Origin: RGIG250 sp964540025
GTDB lineage: Bacteria; Bacillota; Negativicutes; Selenomonadales; Selenomonadaceae
Assembly (NCBI GenBank): GCA_964540025.1
Contig: CAZIKQ010000002.1
Span: 60,557 to 124,556, forward strand
Direction of reading: 5' to 3'
DNA length: 64,000 nt
The translations under genes and the position numbers were made by a program. This document shows, piece by piece, positions 58,877 to 64,000 of the stretch (its first letter is position 1; every line of letters starts with the position of its first letter). A model generated the notes under the pieces. It saw nothing but the letters and a program-made list of their open reading frames with translations, had not been told where the DNA came from and did not search any database.

Positions 58877-60250
58877 ATGAAACCAGAAATACCTGTCAAA
58901 CAGGGAGAAACCTGCAGATTGGAAATTACAAGACTGACCGATAATGCTGAGGGCGTAGCCAGAGCAGAAGGATTTACTGTCTTTGTCCCCGGGGCACTGT
59001 CTGGGGAAATTGTTTCAGGAAAAGTAGATCTGGTAAAGAAAAGCTATGCAAGGGCGAAGCTGATTTCTCTGGAAAAAGAAAGCTCCGACAGAATTAAGCC
59101 CCGTTGCGAATATTATGAAGTATGTGGCGGCTGTCAATTGCAGCACCTATCCTACGAGGCCCAATGTAAAATGAAAAGGGCCCAAGTGGAGGATGCCCTC
59201 TGCCATATCGGCGGGCTTACTGGAGTGAAGGCAGAGGATACCTTGAGAGCAGCTGAGCCGTGGTATTATCGAAATAAAATGCAATTTCCGGTAGGAAAAC
59301 ACAAAGGAACAATCTGCATAGGCTGTTATGAACAGGGTACTCATAGGATTATTGATACCCCTAACTGCTACATCCAAAATGACGGCAATAATATCATTGC
59401 CGCCGCCATGCGGGAAGCAATCAAAAGATTTAACATTTCTGTCTATGATGAGAACAGCCATTCAGGCTGCCTGCGTCACATCATGGGGCGTGTTGGCAAA
59501 AATGACGAGGCTATGGTCGTTCTTATCACGGCCACAAAGCGGCTGGAAAATGACAAAGCTCTGGTGAAATTTTTAAGGGAGAGAATTCCTAATCTTGTAA
59601 GCGTATATCATAATATTCAAACATATCATAACAATGTTATTTTGGGCAGAGAGACAAGATTGCTGTGGGGTAAATCAACGATTAGCGATAACGTTGGAAG
59701 CTATGTCTATCACATATCTCCCCGGTCATTTTTTCAGGTTAATACAGCACAGGCAACTGCCCTGTATGAAAAGGTCCGGGAGTATGCTGGGCTTACAGGT
59801 AAGGAAATTGTTATTGACGCCTATTGTGGAACGGGAACAATCAGCCTCTTTCTGGCAAGATATGCAAAGAAAGTTTACGGAATAGAAATAGTTTCTCCAG
59901 CGATAGCCGATGCAAAGAAGAATGCAAGGGACAACAATATCCGCAATGCTGAATTCATAGTCGGCGATGCCACAATCTATATGCCAAAACTGTACCGCGA
60001 GGGAATAGAACCACAGGTCATTGTCATAGATCCTCCCAGAGCCGGGGCAACTCCGGAAGTACTTGATACAATGGCCAAGCTAAAGCCGGACAGAATAATA
60101 TATGTTTCCTGCAATCCGGCCACATTGGCAAGAGATTTGGCAATCCTTCTGCCAAAAGGATTCAAATTGGAAAAAGTCCAGCCGGTCGATATGTTTCCTC
60201 AGACCAGCCACGTGGAGTGTGTCGTGTTGATGTCAAGGGATGACCGGTAA
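58877..60250 (+). CDS. rlmD: 23S rRNA (uracil-5-)-methyltransferase, RlmD/RumA family
   Basis: SAM-dependent C5 methylation of a uracil in 23S rRNA or tRNA. 457 residues: N-terminal TRAM domain (about 10-65), Fe-S cysteines in RCEYYEVCGGCQLQH, SAM loop VIDAYCGTGTISLF near 315, IDPPRAGATPEV and the catalytic Cys in YVSCNPATLARDL. In Firmicutes this family includes RlmCD, which methylates two sites, so the exact uridine is open. SD GGGGTAG before ATG 58877. Confidence 0.9.
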   Translation: MKPEIPVKQGETCRLEITRLTDNAEGVARAEGFTVFVPGALSGEIVSGKVDLVKKSYARAKLISLEKESSDRIKPRCEYYEVCGGCQLQHLSYEAQCKMKRAQVEDALCHIGGLTGVKAEDTLRAAEPWYYRNKMQFPVGKHKGTICIGCYEQGTHRIIDTPNCYIQNDGNNIIAAAMREAIKRFNISVYDENSHSGCLRHIMGRVGKNDEAMVVLITATKRLENDKALVKFLRERIPNLVSVYHNIQTYHNNVILGRETRLLWGKSTISDNVGSYVYHISPRSFFQVNTAQATALYEKVREYAGLTGKEIVIDAYCGTGTISLFLARYAKKVYGIEIVSPAIADAKKNARDNNIRNAEFIVGDATIYMPKLYREGIEPQVIVIDPPRAGATPEVLDTMAKLKPDRIIYVSCNPATLARDLAILLPKGFKLEKVQPVDMFPQTSHVECVVLMSRDDR

Positions 60251-60457
60251 GGTGAGGAATACGGAGATAAATACTTCAGCAAAGTCGTCAAATCAATAAT
60301 AGCCGATAACGCAGCCGGGAATCTTAATTCGTATGCGGTATACGTTTTTAGAAGTCTTAGGGCCGATGGAAAACTCCGTCATGGAAGCGGGGAAAATTTT
60401 AATATGAGGATTTGGGAGTATGGCTATAAGTTAGAATCGAAAGAAGTGGTATTTTGA
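60251..60457 (+). pseudogene. C-terminal remnant of an unrecognised gene
   Basis: Directly after the rlmD stop the same frame stays open for 68 codons to TGA 60455-60457, reading GEEYGDKYFSKVV, then SYAVYVFRSLRADGKLRHG, ending LESKEVVF. No start codon with an SD exists near its beginning. Amino-acid composition looks protein-like (no low complexity). I do not recognise the family. Its stop overlaps the TTG start of the next gene (TTTTGA), as in a translationally coupled pair, so it is probably the tail of a deleted upstream partner. Confidence 0.45.
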
Positions 60458-60903
60458 AAAAGGTAATCTTATATGTTCACGGAAAAGGCGGAAGCTCTTC
60501 AGAAGCCGAACAATATAAGAAAAATTGCACGGGGTTTGATATTATAGGGGTGGATTATAACGACTATATTCCGTGGATTGTGCAAAATCAGATTCAAATG
60601 GTCTATGACGAAGCACATAAAAGATATGATAAAATTTATCTGATTGCGAACAGTATAGGGGCTTATTTTGCAATGCATACATTACAGGCTTGTGATATTG
60701 AAAAGGCTTTATTTATATCGCCAGTACTTGATATGGAACGGCTTATACTGGATATGATGAGCTGGGCGAATGTGTTAGAAAAGGATTTGTGCGAGAAAGA
60801 TGAAATTCCTACAGACTTTGGGGAAACATTGTCGTGGAAATATTTATGTTTTGTCAGAGAAAATCCTATAATTGGGTGGGTTGTCAAGGGGTTTGTCAAG
60901 TAA
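60454..60903 (+). pseudogene. Alpha/beta-hydrolase-like protein truncated by an IS element
   Basis: 149 codons from TTG 60454. N-terminus KKVILYVHGKGGSSSEA and the nucleophile elbow IANSIGAYFAMH (Ser of the N-S-I-G turn) fit small alpha/beta hydrolases of around 200 or more residues. Homology-like sequence stops near NPIIGW at about residue 142; the last residues VVKGFVK are encoded by the terminal inverted repeat of the IS. The catalytic Asp and His, expected in the missing C-terminal part, are lost, so the product should be inactive. Confidence 0.75.
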
Positions 60904-60915
60904 AATGTGTAAGTT
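60878..60915 (+). repeat. Left terminal inverted repeat of the IS
   Basis: Pairs with 62308-62345. Inner part TAAAATGTGTAAGTT is best conserved. The outer part holds TTGTCAAG twice, at 60881-60888 and 60893-60900. Confidence 0.75.
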
Positions 60916-60930
60916 TTTAAATTTTCCCTT

Positions 60931-60955
60931 ACCGGCAGTTTTTATGGCTGCCGGT
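60931..60955 (+). terminator. Terminator inside the IS left end
   Basis: ACCGGCAG (60931-60938) and CTGCCGGT (60948-60955) followed by TTTGT. On the plus strand it would stop transcription entering the IS from the hydrolase side, a common guard against read-through activation. Confidence 0.65.
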
Positions 60956-60969
60956 TTTGTACGTCAGAA

Positions 60970-62229
60970 TCAGTATTGTTCGTATTTCAGTATGCGTGCC
61001 TGCATCTTTTCATCCATTGCAAGCTGGTTACGTACCATTGCCCAGTTTGCAACAGGACGGCCATTCCATTTTTTATATAATTCTACAATCCGAAGGTAAA
61101 AGGCCTTGCGCACGGCATCCTCGTTGGGGAACGCCCCTTTCTTCGTGACCTTGCGGAAGCTGGAATTGACTGATTCTATGGCGTTTGTTGTATACATCAC
61201 CTTCCTCACCGCGCTCCCGTAATTGTAAAGCTGAGCAACGTGCTGCCAGTTGCGCACCCACACATCCACCGCGCCGGGATACTGGCTCCATGCCTGCTTA
61301 AAACGCTCAAATTCCGCTTCCGCCGCTTTCAGGCTGGGGGCGCCGTATACCTTCTTCAATTGCGCCGTATATGCCTTGTAATCTTTTGACGGGATGTATT
61401 TGATAGAATTGCGGATCAGATGCACGATGCAGCGCTGTACAACCACATCTTTAAAGATGCTCCTTGCCCCTTCCTCCAGTCCTGAAACGCCATCCATGCT
61501 GATAAACAGCACATCCTCCACGCCCCTTGCCCGGATCTCGTCAAATATCTGCATCCAGTAATGCTTCCCCTCGGATTCCCCGATCCAAAGCCCAAGCACA
61601 TCCTTTATCCCATCCACATCATAACCCAGGACCACATAGACTGCACAGTTTTTCGTCTCCATTTCTTTGCGGATGGTAACATAAATACAGTCTACAAAGA
61701 GAAATGTGTAGAACTTTTTCAGAGGCCGGTTCTGCCATTCTTCCGCTGTCTCAATCACCCGGTCTGTGATTGTTGAAATGGTCTCATGGGAAATATCAAA
61801 TCCGTATATGTCTTCCACAGTATCGGCGATGTCACGCTGGCTCATGCCCCTTGCATACATGGACAATACCTTGTCCTCAATGCCGCTTACATCCTTTGCG
61901 CGTTTGGGGATTGCTTTCGGCTCAAAGCTGCCGTCCCGGTCCCTGGGTACGGAAACATCCAGCTTTCCATAGGTACTATTGACAGATTTATGGGAATAGC
62001 CGTTACGCCTGTTGGCAGTATCCTTTTCCCCGCGTTCATTGTTTCCATATCCCAGATGGGAGTCCATCTCCCCCTGGAGCATGGCCTCGAACATTGGCCC
62101 AAAGATATCTTTAATGGCGTCCTGCATTTCTTCTCTTGTCTGTGGCTGGTATTCTTCCATGATAGCTTTTGCGATTGCTGCTCCTCTGGTGTTCTGTTTG
62201 TTCCTGCGTGCCATAAGTGCTGTACCCAT
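60970..62229 (-). CDS. IS256-family (mutator type) transposase
   Basis: 419 residues. DDE catalytic residues: Asp in FLFVDCIYV, Asp in LFISMDGVSG, Glu in TTNAIESVNSSFRK; also the C/D(2)H-type signature QRCIVHLIRN and the helix-turn-helix-like YARGMSQRDIADTVEDIYG. Appears intact, with no frameshift or stop. Start ATG 62229 has AAAGGA upstream; ATG 62214 (MARRNK) is an alternative. Confidence 0.95.
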   Translation of the reverse strand: MGTALMARRNKQNTRGAAIAKAIMEEYQPQTREEMQDAIKDIFGPMFEAMLQGEMDSHLGYGNNERGEKDTANRRNGYSHKSVNSTYGKLDVSVPRDRDGSFEPKAIPKRAKDVSGIEDKVLSMYARGMSQRDIADTVEDIYGFDISHETISTITDRVIETAEEWQNRPLKKFYTFLFVDCIYVTIRKEMETKNCAVYVVLGYDVDGIKDVLGLWIGESEGKHYWMQIFDEIRARGVEDVLFISMDGVSGLEEGARSIFKDVVVQRCIVHLIRNSIKYIPSKDYKAYTAQLKKVYGAPSLKAAEAEFERFKQAWSQYPGAVDVWVRNWQHVAQLYNYGSAVRKVMYTTNAIESVNSSFRKVTKKGAFPNEDAVRKAFYLRIVELYKKWNGRPVANWAMVRNQLAMDEKMQARILKYEQY

Positions 62230-62273
62230 CCTTTTCTTTATCCTTTCTTTGAGTGTAGCAAACTTTATACATA

Positions 62274-62326
62274 AAAATAAAGTGTGCAGTTAGATTTTTA
62301 ACTTTCTAACTTACACACTTTATTTT
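62274..62326. repeat. Large inverted repeat at the transposase-promoter end of the IS
   Basis: AAAATAAAGTGTG (62274-62286) and CACACTTTATTTT (62314-62326), with inner GTTAG/CTAAC. The 13-bp outer arms are perfect. The right arm coincides with the terminal repeat, giving a second inverted copy of the IS tip next to the transposase start. Confidence 0.7.
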
Positions 62327-62345
62327 ACACTCCCGCTTACACCCC
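62308..62345 (-). repeat. Right terminal inverted repeat of the IS
   Basis: Reverse complement begins GGGGTGTAAGCGGGAGTGTA and matches the left repeat at 29 of 38 positions. Confidence 0.75.
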
Positions 62346-62367
62346 CCCTAAAGCGATCAGCTAAATC

Positions 62368-63261
62368 TTATATTTTATTGAAGAATTCTTCATCAATAGC
62401 ATAAGTAGTTACTGGATGTATACCAATTTCGTACTCGACAAGCTTGTTGATGAATTCCTCACCGTCTAAAAGGTCAATCTGTTGTTTGCCAGGACTGCAG
62501 GCTTCTTCACGGGCAGCCTTTGAAAAAGTGCCAGTTGTAATGAAAAGGCCTTTTTCAATGTTTGTTGTAAGAGAACCACGGAAATCTCTGATATCCGGTG
62601 CTCCGACGACACCACTGTATCGTTTGCACTGAAATGCCACATTGAAGCTGAAAATACCGTTGATTTTTAATTTGCCTGTTCCATCGATGCCGCCATCTCC
62701 AGACTTCTTTGTAACCTCAACTTGTGAGAAACCAGATTCACGAAGAACACGTTGAGTTAATCTTTCAAATCCGTATGGATCCATTGTTTGAATGATTTCT
62801 GAGAGTTTTTCTTTCCAGGGTTTTATTTCATCAGGGAATTCTTCATCATCATTAGCAGGGTCATCATCTTCAGGGACATCTTCTGTTTTGGTTACGGTTG
62901 CGTATTTATTTCGTTTTTCCGCGTTCTTTTTTACAACAGAAGCCACAATTTCCTTTTCATTTAGTACATCTACACCAACGAAGTTGGGAGTAATAGACCA
63001 TACAGAACGAGCGCTATTTTGAATTACCCCGTATTTGGAAAGATAGGTTCTAGCCCAAGCTAACTGATAGGACAGTTCGCTTTGGTTAGCCTTTCCCATG
63101 TGCGTAATATCAGCAACCTCATCCGGGATGCTTAGGTCGCTAATTACTTGGTTGCGAATTTCATCATTAGTTCCTGAACCACCGAGTTCTTTCAATGCGA
63201 TAAAGGCAGGCATTATTAACTTATTGTATCGTGGGATTCGGCTGTCTATTTTGTTTCGCAT
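62368..63261 (-). CDS. Mrr-like restriction endonuclease
   Basis: 297 residues: N-terminal Mrr_N winged-helix-like domain (about 8-95), acidic linker (125-145), and C-terminal PD-(D/E)xK nuclease with GFSQVEVTKKSGDGGIDG (Asp) and the catalytic core FQCKRYSG (Q-x-K). Type IV enzymes of this family cut modified DNA; no methylase or specificity gene is adjacent. ATG 63261 follows AAGGAAAT by about 9 nt. Placed between an IS and a toxin-antitoxin pair, it looks like part of an acquired defence segment. Confidence 0.88.
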   Translation of the reverse strand: MRNKIDSRIPRYNKLIMPAFIALKELGGSGTNDEIRNQVISDLSIPDEVADITHMGKANQSELSYQLAWARTYLSKYGVIQNSARSVWSITPNFVGVDVLNEKEIVASVVKKNAEKRNKYATVTKTEDVPEDDDPANDDEEFPDEIKPWKEKLSEIIQTMDPYGFERLTQRVLRESGFSQVEVTKKSGDGGIDGTGKLKINGIFSFNVAFQCKRYSGVVGAPDIRDFRGSLTTNIEKGLFITTGTFSKAAREEACSPGKQQIDLLDGEEFINKLVEYEIGIHPVTTYAIDEEFFNKI

Positions 63262-63526
63262 GTGATCATTTCCTTTTTATTACCTTTATTTTTATTATAT
63301 GTAATTACATAGAAGAGATCAAGTTCATACAATATACAAATATCTAATTGATAATGAAATAGGACACATCAAAAGATATGCAGAATAGCTTGTGTTCGGA
63401 TAAGTTGGATAAATATTCCATCACAAGGAGTTACCTGTATGTCTAATATGGATTCTACCTTGACATCTGTAGATGTTGATGATAGTATGATGTCATACAA
63501 AAGTATACACAAAAGGAGTGGAAGGT
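63262..63526. other. Divergent intergenic region between the Mrr-like gene and the toxin-antitoxin pair
   Basis: AT-rich. The right part has the antitoxin promoter and operator; the left part holds only the SD of the Mrr-like gene. No other feature seen. Confidence 0.5.
63460..63498 (+). promoter_or_regulatory. Toxin-antitoxin promoter with overlapping palindromic operator
   Basis: Perfect TTGACA (63460-63465), 17-bp spacer, TAGTAT (63483-63488). A perfect palindrome GTATGA-TG-TCATAC (63485-63498) covers the -10 box, and GTATAC follows at 63503-63508. This is the usual layout for autorepression by an antitoxin. Confidence 0.75.
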
Positions 63527-63754
63527 ATGAGCGCTGTCATTAGCGTAAGAGTAAACGATCGGGAAGCGAAAGTCCTGGCAAAGGCAGCCGAGATATTTAA
63601 CTGCAAGGTATCGTCACTTATAAAAAAGTTTACCTTTGAGCGGCTGGAAGATGAATATGACATGAAGGTTTTTGCGGACTACGAGGCTGAAAAAAAGGCA
63701 GGAACACTAAAAACACGCCCCATTAGTGAGCTGTGGGATGAGCTTGGCTTATGA
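63527..63754 (+). CDS. RelB-like ribbon-helix-helix antitoxin
   Basis: 75 residues: N-terminal beta strand and helices VISVRVNDREAKVLAKAAE typical of ribbon-helix-helix DNA-binding proteins, C-terminal acidic toxin-neutralising tail ending SELWDELGL. ATG 63527 with AAAGGAG (63512-63518) upstream. Its stop overlaps the toxin start (ATGA). Expected to repress the promoter with the palindrome. Confidence 0.85.
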   Translation: MSAVISVRVNDREAKVLAKAAEIFNCKVSSLIKKFTFERLEDEYDMKVFADYEAEKKAGTLKTRPISELWDELGL

Positions 63755-64000
63755 TTTACCATTTGACTATTACAGATAAATTTGATAAAGCCTTTAAGAA
63801 ACTGGATAGACAGACGCAGAAGATGATCAAAGCGTGGATTGATAAGAATTTGATTGGTTGTGAAAATCCGCGCATTCATGGCAGGGGGCTGACCGCCAAT
63901 CGAAGCGGGCAATGGCGTTATCGAGTAGGCGATTCCCGGATTTTGGCAGAAATAATGGATAATAAGCTATTGCTAGTTCTCATTGATGTAGGGCATAGAA
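63751..64000 (+). CDS. RelE/ParE-family toxin, 3' end beyond the window
   Basis: 83 codons visible from ATG 63751, which overlaps the antitoxin stop. Reads MIYHLTITDKFDKAFKKLD, then GQWRYRVGDSRILAEI and VLIDVGHR, matching RelE-type mRNA interferases (basic residues in RYRVGDSRI and the terminal GHR). Only a few residues should be missing. The frame is intact. Confidence 0.88.
   Translation, partial: MIYHLTITDKFDKAFKKLDRQTQKMIKAWIDKNLIGCENPRIHGRGLTANRSGQWRYRVGDSRILAEIMDNKLLLVLIDVGHR

Larger units (their letters stand above)
60878..62345. mobile_element. IS256-family insertion sequence
   Basis: About 1.47 kb with one transposase gene on the minus strand, flanked by imperfect 38-bp terminal inverted repeats (60878-60915 and 62308-62345; 29 of 38 positions match). 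GC and codon use differ from the surroundings. An 8-bp target duplication, usual for the family, is not visible, so outer limits are approximate and a later rearrangement is possible. It breaks the hydrolase gene on the left. Confidence 0.85.

Noticed and set aside
60870..62353. 8-bp target site duplication around the IS
   Set aside because: Several boundary choices were compared by eye and none gave matching flanks.
1..64000. tRNA, rRNA genes, CRISPR arrays or prophage
   Set aside because: No cloverleaf-like conserved T-loop sequences, rRNA cores, regularly spaced repeats or phage structural genes were recognised by eye.

Overview
The window (about 44% GC by impression, not counted) looks like the chromosome of an anaerobic, propionate-forming, diderm Firmicute of the class Negativicutes (Selenomonas/Veillonella-like relatives). 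The grounds are a compact operon for succinate/methylmalonyl-CoA/propionyl-CoA conversion with a methylmalonyl-CoA decarboxylase, a long anaerobic (cbi-type) cobalamin operon, an O-antigen-ligase-like membrane protein, and Firmicute-style genes (RqcH, FtsK/SpoIIIE, split Shine-Dalgarno-driven operons with TTG and GTG starts). The genus cannot be fixed from the sequence alone.

Layout. 1-1438 (minus): secreted GDSL/SGNH hydrolase running off the left edge. 1.6-3.9 kb: cobO (corrinoid adenosyltransferase) and ilvD. 4.1-12.1 kb: signalling operon cheA-cheW-MCP-cheB followed by a PAS histidine kinase and a single-domain response regulator, closed by a terminator. 12.4-17.8 kb: HD-domain phosphohydrolase, glnS, an unknown 101-residue protein, leuS. 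17.8-20.4 kb: folC and an O-antigen ligase-like protein from a good promoter. 20.7-28.3 kb: propionate operon scpC-mcmA1-mcmA2-meaB-mce-mmdA-mmdE-mmdC, with a consensus-like promoter, internal hairpins and a strong terminator; its codon use suggests very high expression. 28.3-34.8 kb: a structured leader with a methionine-rich mini-ORF, then an M16 peptidase, ahcY, mtaD (SAH recycling) and rnhA. 34.8-39.1 kb: ftsK, ispD, ispF. 39.3-53.9 kb: cobalamin riboswitch and cbiD-E-T-F-G-H-J-C-A-cobU-cbiP-cbiB-cobS, then pduX-cobD-cobC. 53.9-60.3 kb: aroQ, an Xaa-Pro peptidase, efp, convergent rqcH, a HAD phosphatase and rlmD. 60.3-64 kb: an accessory end with a gene remnant, a hydrolase truncated by an IS256-family element, an Mrr-like restriction endonuclease and a RelBE-like toxin-antitoxin pair cut by the right edge.

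How the genes fit. Methylmalonyl-CoA mutase needs adenosylcobalamin; the window carries its GTPase chaperone MeaB, the adenosyltransferase CobO and most of the anaerobic corrin pathway. The cobalamin operon is under a B12 riboswitch that appears to hide the cbiD ribosome-binding site. Corrin ring methylations use SAM and make SAH, which ahcY and mtaD can recycle. Not seen in the window: cbiL, a cobalt chelatase, a lower-ligand phosphoribosyltransferase (cobT/arsAB), and the sodium-pump subunit mmdB with mmdD.

The most interesting unexplained signals are the leader at 28.39-28.64 kb (anti-SD, methionine-rich mini-ORF, overlapping antiterminator and terminator pairings), the 45-codon mmdE microgene with a hairpin across its stop codon, the missing decarboxylase membrane subunit, and the in-frame gene remnant behind rlmD.
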